Shown: piece by piece, positions 25,298-33,628 of the stretch
How positions within the stretch are numbered: position 1 is the first letter of the stretch
Layout of the letters: each line of letters starts with the position of its first letter
DNA from: Tectiglobus sp965224045
Lineage (GTDB): Bacteria; Pseudomonadota; Alphaproteobacteria; Rhizobiales; Hyphomicrobiaceae
DNA: 64,000 bases
Direction of reading: 5' to 3'
NCBI GenBank assembly: GCA_965224045.1
Contig: CBDCYD010000015.1
Location: forward strand, 124,001-188,000
Notes under the pieces: generated by a model
What the model was told of the DNA's origin: nothing
What the model saw: the letters and a program-made list of their open reading frames with translations, nothing else
Database searches by the model: none
Made by a program: the position numbers and the translations under genes

Positions 25298-26239
25298 ATG
25301 ACCCCATTCTCGATTGCGGGCGTGCAGATGCATGTCGCAGCCGCCCATGACAATGTCGAGGCCATGGCCCATCGCATTGATATCTTGATGGCTCGCTTTC
25401 CCTGGACGCAGATGGTGCTATTCAGCGAACTTGCACCTTTCGGGCCACTGCCGCGCTTTGCTCAGCCGCTCGACAATGAGACCGAACACCGTTTCCGCGC
25501 ACTGGCTGCACAGTATAACATCTGGCTCATACCGGGCTCGATGTTCGAGCAAAGCCCCGATGGGAAAATTTATAATACTTCCACGGTAATCAATCCAGCG
25601 GGGGAAGTTGCCACGAGATATCGCAAAATGTTTCCCTTTCGTCCCTATGAAGCAGATATTTCTGGGGGGACAGAGTTCTGTGTATTCGATGTTCCGGATG
25701 TCGGTCGGTTCGGGCTCTCCATCTGTTATGATATCTGGTTTCCTGAAACCACGCGTCAGCTGACGTCGATGGGGGTTGAGGTACTGCTTCATCCGGTCTT
25801 GACGGGAACCACCGATCGTGATGCGGAACTTTCGATAGCGCGTGCGACGGCGGCACAGTTTCAGTGCTACGTGTTCGACGTAAACGGCCTTGGTGCCGGT
25901 GGTGTCGGGCGTTCATGTGCAATCGCGCCCTCAGCGCACGTGCTGCATCAATCTGCCGGGCAAGAAGACATTTTTCCGATCGAGATTGACCTTGACCAGG
26001 TCCGGCGGCAAAGGGAGACCGGCATCATGGGGCTGGGCCAGGTGCTCAAGAGCTTTCGCGACCGTGCCGCGGACTTCCCAGTCTACGATAGAACAAGCGG
26101 CAGCGACAGCTACCTCCATTCGCTTGGCCCGCTTGAACTTCCAAAGCAGGGTATGCCGGTTGCCCATACAGAGCCTTCTTCGAACGAAGTGCATTTGCCA
26201 AAAAAGGCAAAGCCGCGCTTTAATATAGCGAAGGGGTGA
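25298..26239 (+). CDS. Carbon-nitrogen hydrolase (nitrilase superfamily)
   Basis: The 313-residue protein has the nitrilase-superfamily triad E44 (LFSELAPF), K110 (RYRKMFPF) and C143 (SICYDIWFPE). The aromatic insertion and the RKMFPF...P.E pattern resemble aliphatic amidases and N-carbamoyl hydrolases. Its last ~60 residues are a variable tail rich in Pro and Lys. It should hydrolyse an amide or carbamoyl C-N bond in the cytoplasm. It is the first gene of a four-gene operon (55 bases to the decarboxylase), so its substrate is likely a product or precursor of decarboxylase chemistry, such as an N-carbamoyl or N-acyl diamine. Confidence 0.85.
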   Translation: MTPFSIAGVQMHVAAAHDNVEAMAHRIDILMARFPWTQMVLFSELAPFGPLPRFAQPLDNETEHRFRALAAQYNIWLIPGSMFEQSPDGKIYNTSTVINPAGEVATRYRKMFPFRPYEADISGGTEFCVFDVPDVGRFGLSICYDIWFPETTRQLTSMGVEVLLHPVLTGTTDRDAELSIARATAAQFQCYVFDVNGLGAGGVGRSCAIAPSAHVLHQSAGQEDIFPIEIDLDQVRRQRETGIMGLGQVLKSFRDRAADFPVYDRTSGSDSYLHSLGPLELPKQGMPVAHTEPSSNEVHLPKKAKPRFNIAKG

Positions 26240-26294
26240 AACCAACTTCGCGGCGCGCACCCTTTTGCAACAACGGTAGGCAAAGGGGCTTCGA

Positions 26295-29051
26295 ATGGCG
26301 GAAGCAATCGCAAGATCATCTCTCCACGACTATTATAGCGCTGTCCAACTGCGTCTCGACCGCTGGAGCGCACTGCGCGAAGCTTGTGAGACACTTGCTA
26401 ACCGATCGCAATCTGCACGCGAGACGGCAAGAGAGCTGGAGCGCATTGAGCAGTTGATCAATTCGCTACGTCCAATTGAAATGTATTGGGCTTTTCCCGG
26501 CTATGCTGCCTTCGAGACTCTTGCTCGCTTGCTGTCAGGCCAGCACTTCACGGAACTTGCATTTGCCACTCGGCGCATTGCCCGTGCGCTCACTTCCGGC
26601 GCCTATCGCCGCCGCTCCATTCCGCTGGCGCGAGACGACGGCGACGCCGACGATATTGATGAAGAAAACAATCTCCCGATCGAAATGCGCGCTCTTCAGA
26701 AGCCATACTTCGAGGTCCTGATCGTAGACCGAATGACTGAGGCCCAAGATAGATTTCAGCGCCAAAGCCTGATCCGCCTACGACGCGACGAGGACTGGTT
26801 CATCTATGAACCGCTCGTAACCCCGAGTGTTGAAGACGCTCTCATAGCAATCCTGTTCAATCACAATATTCAGGCTGTGGTCATCCGGCCGAACTTGACA
26901 CTCAAATCAAAAAATCAGCTCCCCATTCTGCAGCGCTACCTGACCCGCGTCGGTGATGAAGAAGTCGATGATATTGAGCCGCACGAGTTCGGGCCGGAGT
27001 TGTGCCGTCTCATTGCGAAGGTGAGACCCGAACTTGACTGCTATCTCATCACAGACCGATCGGTTGAAGACATCGCAGGTCTTGATCTCGGACGCTGCCG
27101 GCGCGTGTTCTATAATCAGGAAGACTTTCTCGAGCTGCATCTCAATGTTCTCCGAGGCGTGGCAGCGCGTCAGAAAACTCCATTCTTTACAGCCCTTAAG
27201 GAATACTCGAAGCAACCGACCGGCGTATTCCATGCTATGCCAATCAGCCGCGGAAAATCGATTACGCGCTCACATTGGATTCAGGACATGGGGGCATTCT
27301 ACGGCCCAAACATCTTCCTGGCAGAAACGTCGGCGACGTCAGGTGGTCTCGACTCACTTCTCGAACCGCACGGCCCAATAAAGGATGCTCAAGAGCTTGC
27401 AGCGCGCGCATTCGGGTCCAAGCAAACGTTTTTTGCGACCAACGGCACTTCGACTTGCAATAAAATAGTTGTTCAGGCGCTTGTGAAACCCGGCGATATT
27501 GTCCTGGTCGACCGCGATTGCCACAAGTCGCACCACTATGGGATGGTCCTGGCCGGCGCTAATGTGGTCTATCTTGAAAGTTATCCGCTCAATCAATACT
27601 CGATGTATGGCGCGGTTCCACTGGAGGAGATCAAATCAAAACTACTGGCATTCAAGGCTTCCGGTGAGCTTGATCGTGTCAGAATGCTCCTGCTGACGAA
27701 CTGCACCTTTGATGGCCTCGTTTATAACGTCGAGCGCGTGATGGAGGAGTGCCTGGCCATCAAGCGGGACCTGATCTTCTTGTGGGACGAGGCTTGGTTT
27801 GCATTCGCGCGTTTCGGTCCGACATATCGTCAAAGAACAGCAATGAATGCAGCGAATGTATTGCGCGAAAGGTTGCGCAGTCCAGAGCACGCCCGAGACT
27901 ACGAAAAACAGGCAAAGAAGCTTGACGCCGCCGATGACACCGAGCTGCTCAATACCCGCTTGTTGCCACCGCCAGATGCACGCGTTCGCGTCTATGCTAC
28001 GCAGTCGACGCACAAAACGCTGACGTCGCTACGTCAGGGCTCGATGATTCATGTCAATGACCAGGACTTCAAGGGCGAAGTAGAGCAAGCTTTTCACGAA
28101 GCGTATATGACCCATACGTCGACCTCTCCCAACTATCAGATTATCGCGTCACTGGACGTTGGCCGAAGGCAGGTCGAACTTGAGGGATTTGAGTTCGTAC
28201 AACGACAAGTCGAAGCGGCGATGGCGATGCGCCGAGCGATTGCAACTCATCCGCTATTGCAGAAATACTTCAAGCTGCTCACAGCAGGAGACATGATTCC
28301 TGAGGCTTATCGCGAAAGCGGAATCCAAAGCTACTATGATCCTCAGCAAGGCTGGGCTGACATATGGGAGTGCTGGGCGCAGGACGAATTTGTCCTCGAT
28401 GCAACCAGGGTGACTCTAGCCGTCGGTGGAACAGGCTGGGACGGAGATACATTCAAGACAAAGATCCTGATGGACCGCTTCGGCATTCAGATCAACAAGA
28501 CCTCACGTAACACGGTATTGTTCATGACCAACATCGGGACAACGCGATCTTCGGTCGCCTACCTCATCGAGGTGCTGGTCGAAATTGCCAAGGAGTTGGA
28601 CGATCTCTTGGACGATGCAAGCCGGATGGAAAAGCTAGCATTCGAACGGCGTGTGCAGTCGCTTGTCGAGGATGTGCCGCCGCTTCCGGACTTCAGCCGT
28701 TTCCATGACGCCTTCCGCTCGTCGGACACGACACCGGAAGGCGATATTCGTTCAGCCTTCTTCCTGGCGTACGACGAAGCCAACTGTGATTATATCCCGC
28801 TCCACGACAAAACTTTCGATGCCGCAATTAAGGCCGGTCGCGAGTTTGTATCCGCGTCCTTCATCATTCCTTATCCACCGGGATTTCCTATCTTGGTCCC
28901 GGGGCAGGTGATTAGTGCCGAGATACTCGAGTTCATGCGCGCGCTAGACGTCAGCGAGATCCACGGTTACAGGCCGGAACTGGGACTTTGCGTCTTTAGC
29001 GAGGAGGCACTTGACAAACGCGCCAAGGTGGCCGCCTTGGCTGCGGAATAA
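26295..29051 (+). CDS. Orn/Lys/Arg decarboxylase family protein, long form
   Basis: The 918-residue protein is a fold-type I Orn/Lys/Arg decarboxylase. The PLP domain (about 330-640) shows ATSGGLDSLL, TNGTSTCNKIVVQALVKPGD, DCHKSHHYGMVLAGA, D498 in LWDEAWFAF and the Schiff-base lysine K574 in TQSTHKTLTSLRQGS. The C-terminal domain includes IPYPPGFPILVPGQ. E. coli biosynthetic and inducible enzymes have 711-755 residues; the excess here lies at the N-terminus (about 1-200), including an acidic stretch (DDGDADDIDEENN). It should decarboxylate a basic amino acid to a diamine or agmatine. The gene lies 22 bases before the ATP-grasp gene. Substrate choice cannot be read from the motifs. Confidence 0.9.
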   Translation: MAEAIARSSLHDYYSAVQLRLDRWSALREACETLANRSQSARETARELERIEQLINSLRPIEMYWAFPGYAAFETLARLLSGQHFTELAFATRRIARALTSGAYRRRSIPLARDDGDADDIDEENNLPIEMRALQKPYFEVLIVDRMTEAQDRFQRQSLIRLRRDEDWFIYEPLVTPSVEDALIAILFNHNIQAVVIRPNLTLKSKNQLPILQRYLTRVGDEEVDDIEPHEFGPELCRLIAKVRPELDCYLITDRSVEDIAGLDLGRCRRVFYNQEDFLELHLNVLRGVAARQKTPFFTALKEYSKQPTGVFHAMPISRGKSITRSHWIQDMGAFYGPNIFLAETSATSGGLDSLLEPHGPIKDAQELAARAFGSKQTFFATNGTSTCNKIVVQALVKPGDIVLVDRDCHKSHHYGMVLAGANVVYLESYPLNQYSMYGAVPLEEIKSKLLAFKASGELDRVRMLLLTNCTFDGLVYNVERVMEECLAIKRDLIFLWDEAWFAFARFGPTYRQRTAMNAANVLRERLRSPEHARDYEKQAKKLDAADDTELLNTRLLPPPDARVRVYATQSTHKTLTSLRQGSMIHVNDQDFKGEVEQAFHEAYMTHTSTSPNYQIIASLDVGRRQVELEGFEFVQRQVEAAMAMRRAIATHPLLQKYFKLLTAGDMIPEAYRESGIQSYYDPQQGWADIWECWAQDEFVLDATRVTLAVGGTGWDGDTFKTKILMDRFGIQINKTSRNTVLFMTNIGTTRSSVAYLIEVLVEIAKELDDLLDDASRMEKLAFERRVQSLVEDVPPLPDFSRFHDAFRSSDTTPEGDIRSAFFLAYDEANCDYIPLHDKTFDAAIKAGREFVSASFIIPYPPGFPILVPGQVISAEILEFMRALDVSEIHGYRPELGLCVFSEEALDKRAKVAALAAE

Positions 29052-29073
29052 GGTCGAAGAGGAAGGAGTGGCT

Positions 29074-30522
29074 ATGGCCCGCAAGAAACTTGCAAACATC
29101 TCTGATATTCGCCGGCACTTTCACCGAAATGAGCAACCAATATATTTTGTTTCCGCTACAAACTTTAATCTTCTTGGTATCGACGAGTGGGTTAAGAATT
29201 TTAAGTATATCAGCTATATCGATTGCTACGACGGTCGCCACCCAAATGTTATAATTCCCGACGAAGGGCCTCACTCCGAGTTTCAGTCGATCGAAGACAT
29301 TAACAATTACCTCTTGAGTCACAAGCAAGTCGCAGATTTCATCGGTCAAAGGGGCGGCAAACCGAAGTTCGTGTTCCTAATGTTCGATGACAAGACCGAG
29401 AAGTTGGCCAAAGCACTCGGCGGCGAGGTCTGGTTCCCGAAGGCCAAGCTGCGCGAGCGTGTCGACAACAAGATCGAGACAGTGAGAATTGGCAACAAGG
29501 CCGGTGTGCCGTCAGTGCCGAATACGCTTTCCCAAATCAATGACTGGGATCATCTTGTTCAGGTTGCCAAGGACGCCGGCTTAGGCAGCGATCTCGTTCT
29601 TCAATCGGCCTACGGCGATTCCGGACATACCACCTTCTTCATTAAGTCCGAAGCGGACTTCCGCAAATATGAGCACGAAATCGTCGGGCACGGCGAGATC
29701 AAAGTGATGAAGCGGATTGTCTGCCGCGGTTCAGCAATTGAGGCTTGCGCGACCAAGGCGGGAACGATCGTCGGGCCGCTCATGACTGAATTGGTCGGTT
29801 TTGAGGAACTGACACCTTACCGCGGCGGTTGGTGTGGCAACGAAATTTTCTCAACAGCGTTCAGCCCGAAAGTACGCAATCAGGCGCGTGATCTTACATT
29901 CAAGTTTGGCGAGCAACTTCGTGAGGAAGGGTATCGGGGATACTTTGAGCTTGACTTCCTGATCGAGGAGAAGACAGGCGAAATTTACCTCGGCGAATTG
30001 AATCCACGGATCACCGGGGCGTCGTCGATGACCAATCATGCGGCCTTCGCGCATGCTGACGCACCGCTGTTTCTCTTCCATCTGCTGGAGTTTTCTGGTC
30101 TTCCATTCGAATTGAATGTCGACGAAATGAACAATCGATGGGCGGATCAGGCTAACATCGACTCATGGTGCCAGATGGTCATCAAGCACACCGAAGACAA
30201 TGTCGATATCGTTACGCATGCACCTGCGACCGGCATCTACCACATGAACGAGGACGGCTCTATCGAATACAATCGCTTTGATTATCACCGCCGCGCCGTT
30301 GAGAGCGAACAGGAAGCATTCTTTCTGCGCATCCTAGGGCCAGGCGATTTCCGCTACGAGGGCGCGGATCTCGGGATACTCGTAACTCGTGGGCGTGCCA
30401 TGGATCGCAAATTCCAATTGACCGACCGTTCCAAGCAATGGATCGATGGCATGAAATCAATGTTTGCAGCGCGTCCGCTGCCGTCAGCTGCCCCGAGCGA
30501 ACCCGCTTTCAAGATCATGTAA
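29074..30522 (+). CDS. ATP-grasp ligase (biotin-carboxylase-like)
   Basis: From the ATG at 29074 (ggaaggag upstream) the product has 482 residues. The ATP-grasp fold is visible in RVDNKIETVRIGNKAGVPSV, DLVLQSAYGDSGHTTFFI and, at the catalytic end, GYFELDFLIE plus GELNPRITGASSM, where the E-x-N-P-R stretch binds ATP-Mg. There is no biotin carboxylase BC-C domain, so this is a carboxylate-amine (or -thiol) ligase that activates a carboxylate as acyl phosphate. Given the decarboxylase upstream and the Ntn hydrolase downstream, the amine partner could be a diamine or agmatine; that is inference. The gap to the next gene is 19 bases. Confidence 0.82.
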   Translation: MARKKLANISDIRRHFHRNEQPIYFVSATNFNLLGIDEWVKNFKYISYIDCYDGRHPNVIIPDEGPHSEFQSIEDINNYLLSHKQVADFIGQRGGKPKFVFLMFDDKTEKLAKALGGEVWFPKAKLRERVDNKIETVRIGNKAGVPSVPNTLSQINDWDHLVQVAKDAGLGSDLVLQSAYGDSGHTTFFIKSEADFRKYEHEIVGHGEIKVMKRIVCRGSAIEACATKAGTIVGPLMTELVGFEELTPYRGGWCGNEIFSTAFSPKVRNQARDLTFKFGEQLREEGYRGYFELDFLIEEKTGEIYLGELNPRITGASSMTNHAAFAHADAPLFLFHLLEFSGLPFELNVDEMNNRWADQANIDSWCQMVIKHTEDNVDIVTHAPATGIYHMNEDGSIEYNRFDYHRRAVESEQEAFFLRILGPGDFRYEGADLGILVTRGRAMDRKFQLTDRSKQWIDGMKSMFAARPLPSAAPSEPAFKIM

Positions 30523-30541
30523 GTGGCACCCATAAAGCTCA

Positions 30542-31519
30542 ATGAAGGTTCGATTCGAGGCAATTTGCGACGAAGGCCCTGGAGCCGCCTGGCAATCGGC
30601 CTTCCGTCGGCTTTGGCCGCAATACTCCGGCTGGTGGCTGAAGGAGGGAGCGGAAAACCGGGCGAGCTACCTGGAAGGGCGGCTGGCTCTTCAGCTTCAC
30701 ATGCCTGAACTTGTATCGCTCTATGATGATTTGTGCGAACTCAGCGGCGGAGGAGACCTTGCCGCAAGATTTCTCTCATTCTGGTGCCCTCCACCTTATC
30801 TTGCCGGCTGCAGCCAGGCGATCTGGCCAGGGACGGAGGCGATGCTCGTCCGCAATTACGACTACGATCCGCACGCCTTTGATGCTGTGGTTCTTAGAAC
30901 CGAGTGGCTTGGCCGCAGCGTGCTAGGCATGTCGGACGGCATGTGGGGACTTGTTGACGGCATTAACGATGCGGGTCTCGTCGTGTCGTTGACATTCGGC
31001 GGCCGCCGGATCGTCGGGGACGGCTTCGGCGTACCACTTATCCTTCGTTATGTGCTGCAAACCTGCGAGACGACGGCGGAGGCCGAAGCTGTGTTGAGGC
31101 GTATCCCGTGCCACATGAGTTACAATGTCACCGTGGTTGACGCCCAACGGCGTTACTTGACCGCTTATTTGTCGCCGGACCGAGGCACGGCAATCACACA
31201 TGCGGCAGCCGCAACAAACCACCAGGAGCGTGTTGAATGGTCGAGCCATGCCCGCTTCACCGCTACGGTTCAGCGCGAGCGGTTTCTACTGCAGCGCCTC
31301 ACGCTGCATACCGAACCCCAGGAGAAATTTATCGATGCCTTTCTGAAGCCGCCGCTCTACTCGATCGCGTTTTCGGCCGGGTTCGGTACGCTCTACACGG
31401 CGGTCTACCATGCCGCCCAAAGACGTTTGGAGTTGCGCTGGCCGGGCTTGCGCTGGCGGCTGTTGCTGGATGATGAAGTCACCGGGGCTCGGTACATCCA
31501 GTATCCCAATGCCTCGTGA
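30542..31519 (+). CDS. C45-type (acyl-CoA:6-APA acyltransferase-like) Ntn hydrolase
   Basis: The 325-residue protein matches the C45/AAT family: WCPPPYLAGCSQ, then MLVRNYDYDP, GLVDGINDAGLVVSLTFGG, GVPLILRYVLQTCETTAEAE and MSYNVTVVDA. C90, just after G89, is the likely autoprocessing nucleophile, which would leave an N-terminal fragment of about 89 residues. Relatives hydrolyse or form amides (penicillin acyltransferase, choloylglycine-type hydrolases). As the last gene of the operon it may release or transfer the acyl group of the ATP-grasp product. The start at 30542 has aagct upstream, which is weak. Confidence 0.8.
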   Translation: MKVRFEAICDEGPGAAWQSAFRRLWPQYSGWWLKEGAENRASYLEGRLALQLHMPELVSLYDDLCELSGGGDLAARFLSFWCPPPYLAGCSQAIWPGTEAMLVRNYDYDPHAFDAVVLRTEWLGRSVLGMSDGMWGLVDGINDAGLVVSLTFGGRRIVGDGFGVPLILRYVLQTCETTAEAEAVLRRIPCHMSYNVTVVDAQRRYLTAYLSPDRGTAITHAAAATNHQERVEWSSHARFTATVQRERFLLQRLTLHTEPQEKFIDAFLKPPLYSIAFSAGFGTLYTAVYHAAQRRLELRWPGLRWRLLLDDEVTGARYIQYPNAS

Positions 31520-31806
31520 TTATGTTTTTCCCTGCATCCACGTTGAGTAAATTTGCTTGATTGGCAAACAGAACTCAAAGTCTTGACGGCTACGTTGAAA
31601 ACGACGCGCAACACGAGACTTACACGTATGAAGATACTGGCTCTGCAAGCGGCCAGCAGTACCGATGCTAATCCTTGTGCTGGTGAAAGCCTCGGATTGA
31701 TGCGCTCGGCTTTGCAATCGTCCCAATCTCCGGACTTTTGCCAACCTATCTCGTTCAGTCAAACATCCTGGTCCACGCGAGCTAACGCCGGATCTAGAGC
31801 AGGTTG
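31520..31806. other. Intergenic region after the C45 gene
   Basis: About 290 bases. The frames present are not protein-like. No terminator with a T-run was found. It leads into a cluster of repeats (31807-32044) and an IS256 end. Confidence 0.3.
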
Positions 31807-31883
31807 CTCGATTCTTTAGAAGCGATCATCTTTGTGCCTTAAGTTGGAACCGCGACAGCGGTTCCAACTTAAGGCACAAAGAT
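31807..31883. repeat. Repeat family B, copy 1, with a perfect 26-bp stem
   Basis: After a leader (gctcgattctttagaagcga) comes a hairpin with a perfect 26-base stem (31828-31853 and 31858-31883) and the loop gaca. The second copy, at 46893-46974, has the same leader and loop with compensated and uncompensated changes. A stem this long without a T-run is unlike a simple terminator. It directly abuts a family A element. Confidence 0.88.
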
Positions 31884-32044
31884 CTCGTGTTCCGGTTCTG
31901 ACATTTGCTATCGCGTGCGGCGATGTCGAGAGCAAATGTCAGAACCATAAGGAGTACGAGCAAGCCTATGTTCCTCGTGTAGCTCTTGCACCTGACGTTT
32001 GGTTGAAAGTCCAACCGCACACAGGCACCAAACGTCAGGTGCGC
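31884..32044. repeat. Palindromic repeat family A, copy 3 (reverse orientation)
   Basis: Reverse complement of 22361-22521 with a few changes, again 161 bases long. Both stem-loops are present (ggttctgacatttgct / agcaaatgtcagaacc, and accaaacgtcaggtgc at the right end). The element ends 6 bases before the IS256 remnant at 32051. Confidence 0.88.
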
Positions 32045-32050
32045 TACACT

Positions 32051-32125
32051 AGGTGATGGCCTGAGGGTTCAGGCGGCGGTTTGAGGCTGGTGATCGGCAA
32101 CGGTGATCTCCAGCCTTGTCTTTGG
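32051..32125 (-). mobile_element. IS256-family element, C-terminal end fragment
   Basis: On the minus strand the sequence reads LEITVADHQPQTAA and a stop at 32069-32071, matching LKIAIADNQPQTVA at the end of the remnant at 17342-17589. The bases after the stop (aaccctcaggccatcacc) also match. Only the last 20 or so codons and the element end remain. It lies about 185 bases upstream of the ABC transporter operon. Confidence 0.6.
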
Positions 32126-32309
32126 AACACACCCGTCGATATTGACTTTCCAATACTCGTTGGCATGCTAATGATCTGGCGCAGCAATTAGCAGGCTCCT
32201 GCCGTTGCGTTGTGTCGCTACAATGGTCAACGTGCAACTCGCGGTGGGCCGACGATATGACGCCTCATCAATTTGTATCAAATTGCGGGCGCAAAACTGG
32301 AGGAATCGA

Positions 32310-33518
32310 ATGACAGGAAAGGCAGGGTGGATCGCCCTTGTGGCAGCAACGGCGATTGGTGTTCCAGCAGCAGCCGCAGTTGCTGCCGACACGATCAAAA
32401 TTGGAGATATGAACAGTTACAAACGTCTGCCTGCATTCACATTGCCCTACAAGAAGGGAGTCGACCTGGCGATTGAACAAATCAACGCGAAGGGCGGCGT
32501 ACTCGGCAAGAAGCTGGAGGTTGTCTCGCGCGACGACCAGGGCAAACCGGGTGAAGCGGTCAAGATCGCGGACGAAATGTTCAACCGCGACGGCGTCGTT
32601 ATGATCTTCGGCAACCTCTTCTCGCACGTCGGCCTTGCCGTCTCATCCTACGCCGGACAAAAGAAGAAGTTGTACCTTGCAGCGGAGCCTTTGGCTGACG
32701 CTCTCGTATGGGCCAAGGGCAATCGCTATACTTTCCGCCTTCGCCCTTCGACTTACATGCAGGCCGCAATGCTTGCGAAGCGGGCGGCTGCAACCGGTGC
32801 CAAGCGCTGGGCGACAATCGCGCCGAACTATGCCTACGGGAAGGACGCTGTCGCAGCTTTCCAGAAGGTTCTCAAGAAGCTCAATCCGGACGTCGAATTT
32901 GTGACCGCGCAGTGGCCTGCGCTGTTCAAGATTGATGCTGCCGCGGAAGTCCAGGCGATACAGGCTGCCAACGTCGATGCAATCTACAATGTCACGTTTG
33001 GACCTGACCTCGCGAAGTTCGTACGTGAAGGCACAACGCGAGGCCTCTTTAAAGGCAAGACGGTGCTTGGCCTACTCACCGGCGAGCCGGAGTACATCGA
33101 TGGCCTGAAAGGCGAGGCTCCGGAAGACTGGATCGTAACCGGCTATCCCTGGTACGATATCAAGGAGCCAAACCACGCTGCATTTGTGAAGGCCTACCAG
33201 GACCGTTTCAAGGACTATCCGCGCGCCGGATCGCTGGTTGGCTACAATACGGTTCTGTCCGTGGCAGCGGCACTAAAGAAGGCCGGGTCAACCGATACCG
33301 AAAAACTGGTAAACGCGTTCAAGGGACTGACCTTGGATACGCCGGTTGGCAGCATCACCTATCGTGCGATCGACCACCAATCCACAATGGGAGCCTACGT
33401 CGGCCGCACCAAGTTGCGAGACGGTAAGGGGGTGATGGTCGACTGGAAGTACGAGCCCGGCGAAAAGTACCTGCCATCCGATGCAGAGGTGAGGACGTTG
33501 CGGCCTGCCGCCAACTGA
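32310..33518 (+). CDS. ABC transporter substrate-binding protein (Leu/Ile/Val-binding family)
   Basis: From the ATG at 32310 (ggagga upstream) the product has 402 residues. A signal peptide (about 1-27: MTGKAGWIALVAATAIGVPA, cut after AVAA) is followed by a type I periplasmic-binding fold (IKIGDMNSYKRLPAFTLPYK, then GVLGKKLEVVSRDDQGKPGE, YAYGKDAVAAF and YNTVLSVAAALKKAG). In this family ligands include amino acids, aromatic acids and amides. The genes that follow encode the permease and ATPases and then a ring-degrading pathway, so a heterocyclic or aromatic acid is a likely ligand. The annotation 'branched-chain amino acid' would be misleading. Confidence 0.88.
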   Translation: MTGKAGWIALVAATAIGVPAAAAVAADTIKIGDMNSYKRLPAFTLPYKKGVDLAIEQINAKGGVLGKKLEVVSRDDQGKPGEAVKIADEMFNRDGVVMIFGNLFSHVGLAVSSYAGQKKKLYLAAEPLADALVWAKGNRYTFRLRPSTYMQAAMLAKRAAATGAKRWATIAPNYAYGKDAVAAFQKVLKKLNPDVEFVTAQWPALFKIDAAAEVQAIQAANVDAIYNVTFGPDLAKFVREGTTRGLFKGKTVLGLLTGEPEYIDGLKGEAPEDWIVTGYPWYDIKEPNHAAFVKAYQDRFKDYPRAGSLVGYNTVLSVAAALKKAGSTDTEKLVNAFKGLTLDTPVGSITYRAIDHQSTMGAYVGRTKLRDGKGVMVDWKYEPGEKYLPSDAEVRTLRPAAN

Positions 33519-33628
33519 CCGACATCACCGAGAGCGACCAACGCATTTGATCCAGGATCGGGTGCCTCGATGCAAGAGCCACCCGCCCCCTGGCTTCGGG
33601 TGCAGTTGCCCGGGAGGGCCGCCTGCCG

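Noticed and set aside
32147..32166. TTTCCAAT-ACTC-GTTGGCAT upstream of the importer as a second MarR operator
   Set aside because: Each arm matches 6 of 8 bases of the palindrome at 48197, but the spacer is 4 bases, not 1, which would change the helical phase. It could still be a weak site.
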